Below, piece by piece: positions 7,243 to 14,803 of a DNA stretch of 14,803 nt (position 1 is the stretch's first letter; each line of letters starts with the position of its first letter). The notes beneath the pieces are model-generated. The model had not been told where the DNA came from, searched no databases, and was given only the letters and a program-made list of their open reading frames with translations. The stretch lies in the NCBI GenBank assembly GCA_027039465.1, contig JALWEA010000142.1, positions 1 through 14,803 of the forward strand, written 5' to 3'. Origin of the DNA: Calditrichia bacterium. Its GTDB lineage: Bacteria > Calditrichota > Calditrichia > Calditrichales > Calditrichaceae. The position numbers and the translations under genes are program-made.

Positions 7243-9414
7243 ATGGATATTAAAACAATGAAAAAGATTGCCAATATATCGATTTTGCTTTTATTGTTAT
7301 TCCTCGGTCAGGTTTTTTCACAAGTTGAAGGAACCGAGAAAAAATACATTCGCATCGGTTCTTTGCAAAGTCATTTTACGGCGTATGGTTCGGAAAGAGC
7401 CTGGACCGGGCGATATTATGCGGGATTAATCTGGCCGGCTGACTATCAATTGCAAGATAATGCGGTGATTAAACGGACTTGGATGGCCTGTGAAGATTTT
7501 ACCGATGAAAAGGGACAGCATTGGGACAAATATGGTTTGTATTTTGTTGCTTCGGATGTTGGCCGTACACTTTTCCCTGTTAAATTGGAGGAAACCGGTA
7601 AATTCGATAATCCGACGGTTTATGTTGACGGGAATGATTTAACCTCTGTGTACTCCGGTGATGTTGATTATGTTAATCCGGACCAAATTGCGGATCGTAT
7701 TGTTACCAATGTGGTTAATACCTATATGGGCTTAACCATGACGCGCAGGATTTATGCCTTCAGTCAACAATATCACGACAATTATTTTATTAAAGAATTT
7801 ATTTTCAAGAATACGGGTAATACCGATTATGACGATGAGATTGAACTCCATCAGGATTTAAAAGGAGTTTACATTAGTTGGGGAACCCGTTATAGTGTCT
7901 GCCGGGAGGCGGCAAAATATATTGGCGGCCAGGCCTGGGGTGAACGTGATGTTCCGACAAGGCGTGGGGAGACCTATCCTCAGGAATATATGAAACAAAT
8001 AAACGAGAGTACGCCAATTAGTGAATTGAATTATTTGCGTTGCGCTTTTGCCTGGGCCGGTCAAAACAAGGCGAATAGTTACGATAATATCGGCGCTCCG
8101 GATTTGTTGGGTTATGGTCGGTTAACGGCCATTCAGCATGCCGGTATTGTAACTTTGCATGTGGATAAATCGGTTTCTGATCGCGCGGATGATCCGTATC
8201 AGCCGTCAACATTGGGATGGCATGCGGGCGATACCTATCCTGGGCGCGGTACATTAACGGCTGGTACTATGAAAGAGTTATATTATATGCTTCAGGGGCA
8301 TCCCTACGGTGGAGCAAATAAAGGCGGTACCAATCGCTTTGATGAAACCTATATCCATTCTCTAACCTATCAAAAAGATCCCCATGATATTCACGGAGAT
8401 GACGGTGGGGCCAATATTTGGTTTGTTTACGGCCCGTTTGATATTCCCTTTGGCGACAGTATTCGTATTGTCGAAGCCGAAGGTATCTCCGGTTTAAGCC
8501 GAAAGATGGCAGAAGATATCGGTAGGCGGTGGTTTAAAGCTTATAAGAACAAATCGGATAACGGCCCGTTTGTTTTACCGGACGGAAGTACTACCAATGA
8601 TAAAGACGTATTTAAAAATTCATGGGTATTTACCGGGAAAGATTCGATTTTGTTAACTTTTAGTCGCGCCAAAAGAAATTTTGATGCCGATTTTGACATT
8701 CCTCAGCCGCCATTACCTCCGGAAACTTTTGATGTGAGTTCCGGCGGTGATAAAATTTATTTAAAATGGACGGCAAGTCCTTCGGAAAACGATCCCGATT
8801 TTGGCGGTTATCGTATTTTCCGTGCCGTGGGTAAGCCGGATACTTCTTATCAGCAAATTTTTGCCTGCGGAAAAAATACGAATAATCCTGAAATAGTTCA
8901 TGAATTTGCCGATCGGTCGGCTATTCGAGGTTTTCCGTATTATTACTACATTGTTGCTTTTAATGACGGCTCGAATAATACGGACGGTTATGCCAATCCT
9001 ACGGGGGAATTACACAGCGGCAGATTTTATACCTGGGCTACGGAACCGGCATATTTAACGCGGCCGGCCGGTAAATCGTTGGATGATATCCGTGTGGTGC
9101 CGAATCCTTATAATATTAGTGCAAGAGATTTTAACTATTGGGGTGAGCCGGATAAAATTACCTTTTTGAATGTTCCGGCCTATTGTAAGATTAAAATATA
9201 CACTGAACGCGGCGATTTGATTAAAACCATTATACATGACGACGGTAGCGGTGACGAATCCTGGAATGCCGTAACATCATCAAGACAAACCATTGTCAGC
9301 GGATTGTATATTGCCTATTTTGAAGTTACTCAGGATTATACCGATCCTGAAACCAAACAAGTGTTGTATCATAAAGGTGATAAGATAATTAAAAAATTTG
9401 TTGTCATCAGATAA
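7243..9414 (+). CDS. Secreted protein of unknown function with FN3-like domain and variant C-terminal tail
   Basis: The product has 723 residues. The signal peptide ends about residue 26 (GQVFS|Q). An ATG at 7258 would work equally well for export, but AAAAGG at 7226-7231 favours 7243. The N-terminal region, about 30-480, is a large domain I cannot name. It is rich in Trp, Tyr, Gly and Asp (SERAWTGRYYAGLIWPADYQ, DKYGLYFVASDVGR, HGDDGGANIWFVYGPFDIPF). Residues about 487-600 are fibronectin type III-like (PPLPPETFDVSS, IYLKWTASP, GGYRIFRA, YYYIVAFND). The last 110 residues start with IRVVPNPYN (616-624) and contain KIKIYTERGDLIKTI and a GLYIAYFEV strand. They end in KKFVVIR, which looks like a divergent FlgD/T9SS-like tail. 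The gene starts 25 bases after the TonB receptor and ends 13 bases before the glycoside hydrolase, so all three are probably one transcript. By position it could be a surface ligand-binding partner of the receptor, but this is inference. Confidence 0.7.
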   Translation: MDIKTMKKIANISILLLLLFLGQVFSQVEGTEKKYIRIGSLQSHFTAYGSERAWTGRYYAGLIWPADYQLQDNAVIKRTWMACEDFTDEKGQHWDKYGLYFVASDVGRTLFPVKLEETGKFDNPTVYVDGNDLTSVYSGDVDYVNPDQIADRIVTNVVNTYMGLTMTRRIYAFSQQYHDNYFIKEFIFKNTGNTDYDDEIELHQDLKGVYISWGTRYSVCREAAKYIGGQAWGERDVPTRRGETYPQEYMKQINESTPISELNYLRCAFAWAGQNKANSYDNIGAPDLLGYGRLTAIQHAGIVTLHVDKSVSDRADDPYQPSTLGWHAGDTYPGRGTLTAGTMKELYYMLQGHPYGGANKGGTNRFDETYIHSLTYQKDPHDIHGDDGGANIWFVYGPFDIPFGDSIRIVEAEGISGLSRKMAEDIGRRWFKAYKNKSDNGPFVLPDGSTTNDKDVFKNSWVFTGKDSILLTFSRAKRNFDADFDIPQPPLPPETFDVSSGGDKIYLKWTASPSENDPDFGGYRIFRAVGKPDTSYQQIFACGKNTNNPEIVHEFADRSAIRGFPYYYYIVAFNDGSNNTDGYANPTGELHSGRFYTWATEPAYLTRPAGKSLDDIRVVPNPYNISARDFNYWGEPDKITFLNVPAYCKIKIYTERGDLIKTIIHDDGSGDESWNAVTSSRQTIVSGLYIAYFEVTQDYTDPETKQVLYHKGDKIIKKFVVIR

Positions 9415-9419
9415 GTTGT

Positions 9420-9424
9420 GGGAG
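9420..9424 (+). promoter_or_regulatory. Ribosome binding site that fixes the start at 9428
   Basis: GGGAG lies three bases before the ATG at 9428, a short but usable spacing. It supports that ATG over the in-frame TTG at 9398, which would overlap the preceding gene and put ten polar residues ahead of the signal peptide MKKLLVLLFILL. Confidence 0.65.
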
Positions 9425-9427
9425 ATT

Positions 9428-12400
9428 ATGAAAAAATTATTAGTATTATTGTTCATTTTGTTGCAGTTCTCATTCGCAAAAAATAATCAGGAATTTCGGG
9501 CTGTATGGGTAATTACCTGGGAATATATAAATCCGGACTGGTCTGCCAGTCAAAACAAAGCCAAAATTCGTCAAATTTTAGATAACGTTAAAAAAGCAAA
9601 TATGAATGCGGTGCTTTGGCAGGTTCGCCAAAGCGGCACTGCTTATTATCCCTCGTCGTATGAACCGTGGGGCTATTACGCCAATTATCACAATAACCCC
9701 GGATTCGATCCGCTGGCTTATGCCTTGCAAGAAGCACACAAACGCGGCTTGGAATTACATGCCTGGTTTAATGTGTATCATGTGGCTTCAACCTGGCCGG
9801 GAACACCGGCAGCCGAACATCCGGAGTGGATTTGTACCAATGAAGACGGGCAGTTTATGACGGCTCACCGCTGTGTATCTCCCGGATTGGACGAGGTAAG
9901 AGCTTACACAATTAAGGTGGCCATGGAAATTGTCCGCAAGTATGATATCGACGGTCTGCATTTGGACTTTGTACGCTGGAACGAATATACCGAAGATGAT
10001 ATGAAAAACGCTCCATCCGTTCTGGACCAAGTCAATGAAATGGATGGCATGATACCGCAAGAAAGAATCAACCAATTGGCTAAAACCAACGGCAGCAAAC
10101 GGTATATTTATGATGTCAAACATCCTGCTTCCGGCGGCGTGCCGGCAGGCTTCGATACCTGGGGTGATTGGCGGCGTTGGGGCGTTACGGAATTTGTACG
10201 CCAATTGCACGATTCCATTCAAGCCGTAAAACCATGGGTGCGCCTGTCGCCGGCGGCATTGGGTAAATACAACTGGAGCGGTTGGAACGGTTATTACGTG
10301 GTGTTTCAGGATGCGGCTTTGTGGTTTAACAAAGGCTACATTGATCAGCTTACCCCCATGCACTATCATTGGACGACGGGGAGTGGTTTTTACGGAATGC
10401 TAAAGGGCGATTGCCCCGAATGCTGGCAGCAATGGATTACCGAAGGGATTAACGACCATCGGTTGTACACTGTCGGCCCGGGTTCCTACGTTTTGGATGA
10501 ACACAATGTGTGGAACAATCATAAAGATATTGTCAACAAAAGCAGAAAAGTTTCCTGGGTTGACGGTTTCCAATTTTTTAGTTACGGTACTTGGGCAAAA
10601 CACGATTATTTTGCTCAGGCGGCGCAAGAGTTTTTTACGCACAAAACCAAGATTCGTCCGATTGATCCCACGATTACTCCGAAACCCCAAAACCCAACGG
10701 TTACGCTTGAAAAGTCCGATTCCTTGCATTATACGATCACGGTAAATCCGCAAGTCGGCGGAAGCGATAATTATTGGTTTGTTGTTTATCGTTCGGATGA
10801 CGCGCAAATCGATACTTCCAAAGATATCATTGTGGCACGCCATTTCGGCAATGCACCTTTCTCGGTCAACGAAACTTTTACCGGATTGCAAGATTTTAAC
10901 GGACGCTACCGTTATTATGCCACGACCTGCAATCGGTATTGGGTTGAATCGAATGTTTCGGATACGGTTTCGACAGATAAAATACCTTCTTTTGCTCCGA
11001 CGATCATTGCCACCTATCCTGCAGGAGACGAAAAAATTCCTATTAACAGTTCCATCAGTGTTACTTTCTCGAAAACAATAGATACCAGTACGGTGGCCGG
11101 TGCTCTACATTTTAATCCGTCCGTTCAAATCGGTAGCCTGAATTGGGATAAAGCTCTAAAAAAGCTAACCGTTAATTTTGCACGAAATTTACAATTAAAT
11201 ACAACCTATACTTTAAAATTGGATTCCACAATTACGGATATTAACGGAAGACAACTGGATGGAAACGGCGACGGTCACGAAGGCGACAGCTATTATTTTG
11301 TTTTCCAAACCTTACCCGAAGATCAGGTGCCTCCGAAATTATTAGGTTCTGTGCCTTCATTTCAAACCATGGAGCGCCAATTCGACACCGAAGGCACGAT
11401 GTCCGTTTGGTTTGATGAGGAACTGGATGGCCAATTTATTAATGATCAAAGTATTTTCTTGTACAAAGGCAGTAAACCCCTGGATATTAAAGTAATGCAT
11501 AAAGTGGTAAATGGCGCTTCCATTATCAGTTTGCAACCGGAAGACGAATTATTGCCTTCAACAAAGTACACGGTTGTCCTGGACTCGTCTTTACGCGATA
11601 CTTCGGGGAACAAACTGCCTGAGTTTAAATTGATTGATTTTTACACATCAAAATGGCATTATGCAAGCGTTACCATGATTGATGATTTTTCTTCGCCCGG
11701 TGCCTGGTGGCAACCTTCGGGCAGCGGTTCCACGATCGGGATCGATGGATCGGTAACTAAATGGGGCTATTATACGAATTGGTATTTACCGAATACACGT
11801 CCGCACAGGGCTGCATTTTTACGTTACAAATGGAAAGCCGATCCTGCTAACCCTGGTTATTTGATACGTGAATATTTGCCGCCGAATGATGCCAAAAATA
11901 AAGTATTTGATACCACATCGGTTGTACAAGTTTACATTTTCGGCGACGGCAGTCATAATAAATTCCGTTTTTGCATCGACGAAATGCATGGCGGAAGTTG
12001 GACGGAAACGGAAGTATCGAAATGGATTGTAATTGATTGGAACGGTTGGAAATTGGTGGAATGGAAATTAAGCGATCCGAATTCGGTAGGCAGTTGGATT
12101 AGCCCGAATAATAAGTTAAACGGCACCAAATACAGGATCGACAGTTTCCAATTGACTTACAATGAAGATTACGGTGTAAAAAGCGGTACGCTTTATTTCG
12201 ATGATTTCCGTTTGGCCAAGAAAACGAGCGAACCGGTCGGAATTTCGGGAAATAACCAGCCCGTACCAACCGCATTTGCCCTCGAACAAAATTATCCGAA
12301 TCCGTTCAATCCGGTTACGACCATTGGTTTCCAAGTTCCTAAAAATAGTCATGTGAAGATTTCGGTTTATAATTTGCTCGGGCAAAAAGTGGCCACATTA

Positions 12401-12532
12401 GTTGATAAAGTGTACGCACCGGGTAATTACAAAGTACGGTTCAATGCCTCGGATTTAACATCCGGTGTTTATGTTTATGTTCTGCGTGCAGGTAATGTGG
12501 TTTTAAGTAAGAAAATGATGCTTATAAAATAA
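9428..12532 (+). CDS. T9SS-secreted multidomain GHL10-type glycoside hydrolase
   Basis: The product has 1034 residues. The signal peptide is residues 1-17 (FSFA|K). Residues about 22-400 form a GHL10/DUF187 TIM-barrel-like domain: EFRAVWVITW at the first strand, VLWQVRQSG, HKRGLELHAWFN at 104-115, YDIDGLHLDFVRW at 172-184 (D175 and D180 are candidate active-site acids), DSIQAVKPWV near 262 and TPMHYHW at 309-315. Next come an FN3-like segment (about 415-515) and two SbsA-type Ig-like (Big_5) domains (about 521-635, PTIIATYPAGDEKIP with a TYTLKLDSTITD strand, and 636-745). A Trp-rich segment at 749-935 (IDDFSSPGAWWQPSGSG ending in YFDDFRLA) looks like a jelly-roll carbohydrate-binding module. 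A T9SS type A tail occupies 950-1034 (NYPNPFNP at 955-962, KKMMLIK end). Known GHL10 proteins include Escherichia coli DigH, which cuts peptidoglycan strands lacking stem peptides. The substrate here is unknown. The modules suggest an extracellular enzyme that binds an insoluble or surface glycan. Confidence 0.85.
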   Translation: MKKLLVLLFILLQFSFAKNNQEFRAVWVITWEYINPDWSASQNKAKIRQILDNVKKANMNAVLWQVRQSGTAYYPSSYEPWGYYANYHNNPGFDPLAYALQEAHKRGLELHAWFNVYHVASTWPGTPAAEHPEWICTNEDGQFMTAHRCVSPGLDEVRAYTIKVAMEIVRKYDIDGLHLDFVRWNEYTEDDMKNAPSVLDQVNEMDGMIPQERINQLAKTNGSKRYIYDVKHPASGGVPAGFDTWGDWRRWGVTEFVRQLHDSIQAVKPWVRLSPAALGKYNWSGWNGYYVVFQDAALWFNKGYIDQLTPMHYHWTTGSGFYGMLKGDCPECWQQWITEGINDHRLYTVGPGSYVLDEHNVWNNHKDIVNKSRKVSWVDGFQFFSYGTWAKHDYFAQAAQEFFTHKTKIRPIDPTITPKPQNPTVTLEKSDSLHYTITVNPQVGGSDNYWFVVYRSDDAQIDTSKDIIVARHFGNAPFSVNETFTGLQDFNGRYRYYATTCNRYWVESNVSDTVSTDKIPSFAPTIIATYPAGDEKIPINSSISVTFSKTIDTSTVAGALHFNPSVQIGSLNWDKALKKLTVNFARNLQLNTTYTLKLDSTITDINGRQLDGNGDGHEGDSYYFVFQTLPEDQVPPKLLGSVPSFQTMERQFDTEGTMSVWFDEELDGQFINDQSIFLYKGSKPLDIKVMHKVVNGASIISLQPEDELLPSTKYTVVLDSSLRDTSGNKLPEFKLIDFYTSKWHYASVTMIDDFSSPGAWWQPSGSGSTIGIDGSVTKWGYYTNWYLPNTRPHRAAFLRYKWKADPANPGYLIREYLPPNDAKNKVFDTTSVVQVYIFGDGSHNKFRFCIDEMHGGSWTETEVSKWIVIDWNGWKLVEWKLSDPNSVGSWISPNNKLNGTKYRIDSFQLTYNEDYGVKSGTLYFDDFRLAKKTSEPVGISGNNQPVPTAFALEQNYPNPFNPVTTIGFQVPKNSHVKISVYNLLGQKVATLVDKVYAPGNYKVRFNASDLTSGVYVYVLRAGNVVLSKKMMLIK

Positions 12533-12558
12533 GAACGAGAAAAAATAGTTCAAATAAT

Positions 12559-12587
12559 AAAGGCATCCGTTTTTCGGATGCCTTTTT
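12559..12587 (+). terminator. Intrinsic terminator after the secreted glycoside hydrolase
   Basis: AAAGGCATCCG (12559-12569), a TTTTT loop and CGGATGCCTTT (12575-12585) form a perfect 11-pair stem. Its end merges into a T-run at 12583-12587. It lies 26 bases after the stop codon and closes the receptor / unknown protein / hydrolase block. The A residues at the 5' side mirror the T-run, so weak activity in the other direction is possible. Confidence 0.92.
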
Positions 12588-12666
12588 GATGAATTGTCAA
12601 TTTTTAGAGAAATAACACCTTAGATATAAATACCCGATTCTGAAAGTTAAAAGAACAAACCATACC

Positions 12667-12670
12667 GGAG
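12667..12670 (+). promoter_or_regulatory. Ribosome binding site pointing to an ATC start codon at 12678
   Basis: GGAG stands seven bases before ATC at 12678-12680, ideal spacing for initiation. No ATG, GTG or TTG occurs in this frame between the upstream TAA (12648) and the GTG at 12708. That GTG has no Shine-Dalgarno-like sequence before it. See the gene entry for why 12678 also gives the better signal peptide. Confidence 0.55.
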
Positions 12671-12677
12671 CAAAACA

Positions 12678-14519
12678 ATCAAAACACTTCTTAAAATTAT
12701 CGGTTTCGTGTTTATTGCCTTTCTGTTAAATCAGTGTGCCTTCCATTTTAAACATCCGCCGAAACGAGAATTCAGAGGCGTATGGATTGCAACGGTTGCC
12801 AATATCGATTGGCCGATAAGTTATTCGGATTCTGTGGCAAAGCAAAAAGATGATCTAACTGATCTTTTGGATTCCTTAAGCCATGCTAATATTAACGCGA
12901 TTATTTTTCAGGTTCGGCCGGAATGTGATGCTTTATACGCGTCGCGGTATGAACCCTGGTCATTTTGGTTAACTGGTCAACAGGGGAAGGCACCATCCCC
13001 TTACTATGATCCATTAAAATTTGTGATTAAAGAGGCGCATAAACGTGGCATGGAATTGCATGCCTGGTTTAATCCTTTCAGAGCGGAACGTAAAATAGGG
13101 CTTTATCCGTTGGCTCAAAATCATGTTGTCAATCGGCATCCGGAATGGGTTTTAAGTTTTGGCGATACAAGTTCCGGCCTAAGGATATTAAATCCCGGTT
13201 TGCCGCAGGTGCGCAAATATATTGTGAATGTGGTCATGGATGTGGTCAATCGATACGACATAGACGGGGTGCATTTTGATGACTATTTCTATCCGTACCC
13301 TCCAAATGAAATTTTTAAGAGCAATAAAGATTCGTTAACGTTTATTCATTACAAGCACGGAGATGAATCCGATGCGGATATTAATGATTGGCGGAGGCAA
13401 AATATTAATCTATTAATGCATATACTTTACGATAGTATCCAAGCGGTAAAGCCTTGGGTAAAATTTGGGATAAGTCCGTTTGGTATTTATCGACCGGATG
13501 TGCCAAAAGGAATTAAAGGCATGGATGCTTATGCAAAAATTTATTGTGATCCGTTGGCATGGTTACGTCAAGGCTCAGTTGACTATCTGGTGCCGCAACT
13601 TTATTGGAAGATCGGGGGAGATCAGGATTTTAAAAAGTTATTGGATTGGTGGGCCGAACAGGGTAAAAAGTTTGATCATCATATTTATGCGGGGCATATT
13701 TTCGGGCGAACGTTTTTGCCGAATGAATTGGGAAATCAGTTGTTATTAGTACGCGAAAATGCAAATGCCTACGGGGATGTTTATTTTAGCGCCAAACATT
13801 TTCAGTTGAATACGCTCGGCTTTTCACAAAGGGCTCAACAGGATTTTTATCGTTTGCCTGCCTTAACGCCGAGTATGGATTGGAAGGATAACGAAATCCC
13901 TGACGCACCGGCCAATTTCAGCTTTGTTTCCAAAGATTCCGGCAAAGCCGCACGATTTTTCTGGTATGTAGCATCGAAGGCCCAAAAGGATAGCATCATT
14001 CGTTTTGTTATTTACAGTTTTAAAGAAAAACCCCAAAATAGCAAAACGCCCGAACGTTCGGAATTTATTTATACTATCGTCGGTGGTAGCGAATATTTAC
14101 CAGCGCCATTAAAAGACATGTCAAATAAACCGAAATATTTTGCAGTAACTGCGGTAAATCGCTTGGGGTTGGAAAGCCCTCTGAGTCGGGTTATTTCAAT
14201 TGAGCCGCCGAAGGCAACATCGTTGATGATGCCGAGGAATGGTTTTGTTGCCTGCGAGGATACGCTTGTTTTGCGGTGGCAATGGCAGCCGAATGCATCG
14301 GGTTACCGTTTGCAAGTGGCAGAAGATCCTGATTTTGTAAAAATAAATTTGGAAAAAATAAACTTAAGGGCCACTTCATGCGTATTAACGGGTCTAAAAG
14401 GGCCAAAAGAATATTATTGGCGGGTTGCTGCGGAAAATCCGGCCGGCATAAGTAAATATTCGAAAGTATTTAGCTTTAAAAAGCCTGAATGCTTCCAAAC
14501 CAGGGATGGAAATGAATAG
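12678..14519 (+). CDS. GHL10-type glycoside hydrolase, predicted lipoprotein, probable ATC start
   Basis: From the ATC at 12678 the product has 613 residues. A conventional call would start at the GTG at 12708 (603 residues). The longer form begins (M)KTLLKIIGFVFIAFLLNQC, a complete signal with basic n-region, hydrophobic core and Cys20. The GTG form begins MFIAFLLNQC, too short and uncharged to work. LNQC has Gln at -1, unusual for a lipobox, so lipidation is likely but not certain. The GHL10 domain starts at once (EFRGVWIATVANIDWP, about 31-400). Motifs are IIFQVRPECDALY, HKRGMELHAWFNPF from 121, YDIDGVHFDDYFYPY at 193-207 (D196, D201, D202), DSIQAVKPWVKFG from 252 and LVPQLYW at 304-310. 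Two FN3-like domains follow at about 408-508 and 510-604. No T9SS tail is present. The FDDYFYPY motif is the classical DUF187 form, unlike the neighbouring GHL10 enzyme. A role in glycan or peptidoglycan strand cleavage at the envelope is inferred. Confidence 0.82.
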   Translation: MKTLLKIIGFVFIAFLLNQCAFHFKHPPKREFRGVWIATVANIDWPISYSDSVAKQKDDLTDLLDSLSHANINAIIFQVRPECDALYASRYEPWSFWLTGQQGKAPSPYYDPLKFVIKEAHKRGMELHAWFNPFRAERKIGLYPLAQNHVVNRHPEWVLSFGDTSSGLRILNPGLPQVRKYIVNVVMDVVNRYDIDGVHFDDYFYPYPPNEIFKSNKDSLTFIHYKHGDESDADINDWRRQNINLLMHILYDSIQAVKPWVKFGISPFGIYRPDVPKGIKGMDAYAKIYCDPLAWLRQGSVDYLVPQLYWKIGGDQDFKKLLDWWAEQGKKFDHHIYAGHIFGRTFLPNELGNQLLLVRENANAYGDVYFSAKHFQLNTLGFSQRAQQDFYRLPALTPSMDWKDNEIPDAPANFSFVSKDSGKAARFFWYVASKAQKDSIIRFVIYSFKEKPQNSKTPERSEFIYTIVGGSEYLPAPLKDMSNKPKYFAVTAVNRLGLESPLSRVISIEPPKATSLMMPRNGFVACEDTLVLRWQWQPNASGYRLQVAEDPDFVKINLEKINLRATSCVLTGLKGPKEYYWRVAAENPAGISKYSKVFSFKKPECFQTRDGNE

Positions 14520-14594
14520 GCGTAAATTTGAGTTTAATTAAATTGGGTCCGAATCAAGGATAAAATATCGGAAAAATTTTAAAAAGGGGTATAA

Positions 14595-14803
14595 ATGAAT
14601 TCACAGTTTAAAAAAATTATGACAGTTCTGTTAATTACGTTCGGAATGTTGCCAGCTCAAAATGGTTCGCTTTCGGTTGTAAATGTAAAGGCGCTGACCA
14701 ATCCGCAGCAGGGAGCCTTCTATTTCCCGAAATTCACGCCCGATAATCAAAATATTTTATTCAGCGGGCCGAGATTTTCAGGATTATATAAAATGAATTT
14801 AAA
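14595..14803 (+). CDS. 5' end of a probable PD40/TolB-type propeller protein (cut by window edge)
   Basis: The ATG at 14595 opens a frame that stays open to the last base, giving 69 codons plus two bases. AAAAAGGGG at 14581-14589, five bases before the ATG, is a fair ribosome binding site. The first 21 residues (MNSQFKKIMTVLLITFGMLPA) form a signal peptide with likely cleavage near LPA|Q. The mature start includes NPQQGAFYFPKFTPDNQNIL followed by FSGPRFSGLYKMNL. The pattern of aromatic-Pro-x-Phe-(S/T)-Pro-Asp-x-x-x-Ile-x-Phe-(S/T) followed by a short strand matches a PD40/WD40-like beta-propeller blade, as in TolB and many exported FCB proteins. Only one blade is visible, so domain assignment is tentative. 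It lies 75 bases after the GHL10 lipoprotein gene on the same strand, with no terminator seen between them, so it may share that transcript. Confidence 0.65.
   Translation, partial: MNSQFKKIMTVLLITFGMLPAQNGSLSVVNVKALTNPQQGAFYFPKFTPDNQNILFSGPRFSGLYKMNL

Noticed and set aside
7218..7253. Eleven-codon frame starting right after the TonB receptor stop codon
   Set aside because: No ribosome binding site apart from the receptor's own coding end, overlaps the start of the next gene, and looks like chance.
9398..9427. TTG at 9398 as the start of the secreted GHL10 gene
   Set aside because: It lies inside the end of the previous gene and adds polar residues before a good signal peptide; the ATG at 9428 is better supported.
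9788..10369. 193-residue open frame on the - strand inside the first GHL10 gene
   Set aside because: The + strand frame has clear family motifs through this region. The antisense product has no recognisable motif and no ribosome binding site; it is a shadow of the real gene.
10400..10891. 163-residue open frame on the - strand
   Set aside because: Antisense to the conserved GHL10 and FN3-like part of the same gene, with no supporting signals.
12594..12630. Possible promoter before the second GHL10 gene (TTGTCA and TATAAA)
   Set aside because: The two elements are 25 bases apart, too far for a sigma-70 type promoter, and the Bacteroidota-type TTG/TAnnTTTG pattern does not fit either.

Overview
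The window looks like chromosomal DNA of an FCB-group bacterium, most likely Calditrichota or a related lineage (KSB1, Ignavibacteriota, Marinimicrobia). The main clue is two C-terminal tails of about 85 residues that start NYPNPFNP and end in KKMxLIK. These are type A sorting tails of the type IX secretion system (T9SS) in the form common in those phyla. A PorV/PorQ-family outer-membrane protein and a TonB-dependent receptor with a carboxypeptidase-regulatory-like N-terminal domain fit the same group. Base composition is moderately AT-rich and even. I see no mobile element, tRNA, rRNA or CRISPR array. The phylum call is inference from protein style, not a database match.

All genes are on the + strand and closely spaced, and no gene-free stretch exceeds 300 bases. 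Left block (1-4118): the 3' end of an unrecognised gene; a PorV/PorQ-like barrel; a lipoprotein with a TIG-like domain and a propeller-like region; and a secreted propeller-like protein with a T9SS tail. It closes with a strong intrinsic terminator built on a perfect 30-nt palindrome. Middle block (4173-12587): a TonB-dependent receptor, a 723-residue secreted protein of unknown function, and a large T9SS-secreted GHL10-type glycoside hydrolase, closed by a second clear terminator. Right block (12678-end): a second GHL10-type protein, probably a lipoprotein, and the start of a probable PD40/TolB-type propeller protein cut by the window edge.

Almost every complete product carries an export signal and is predicted to act in the outer membrane, on the cell surface or outside the cell. 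The simplest combined reading is a surface and secretion locus. The PorV-like protein would help deliver or anchor T9SS cargo, the two GHL10 enzymes would cleave a glycan, and the TonB receptor would import a product. The receptor / unknown secreted protein / hydrolase order resembles a polysaccharide-utilisation unit without SusD, but no substrate can be read from the sequence.

The most notable points are a probable non-canonical AUC start codon for the second GHL10 gene, a textbook Shine-Dalgarno sequence with no gene behind it at 2629-2639, the unidentified 723-residue protein with a variant C-terminal tail, and two adjacent GHL10 genes with different active-site-region motifs and different predicted localisation. 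I did not find a clearly new defence, RNA or mobile system.
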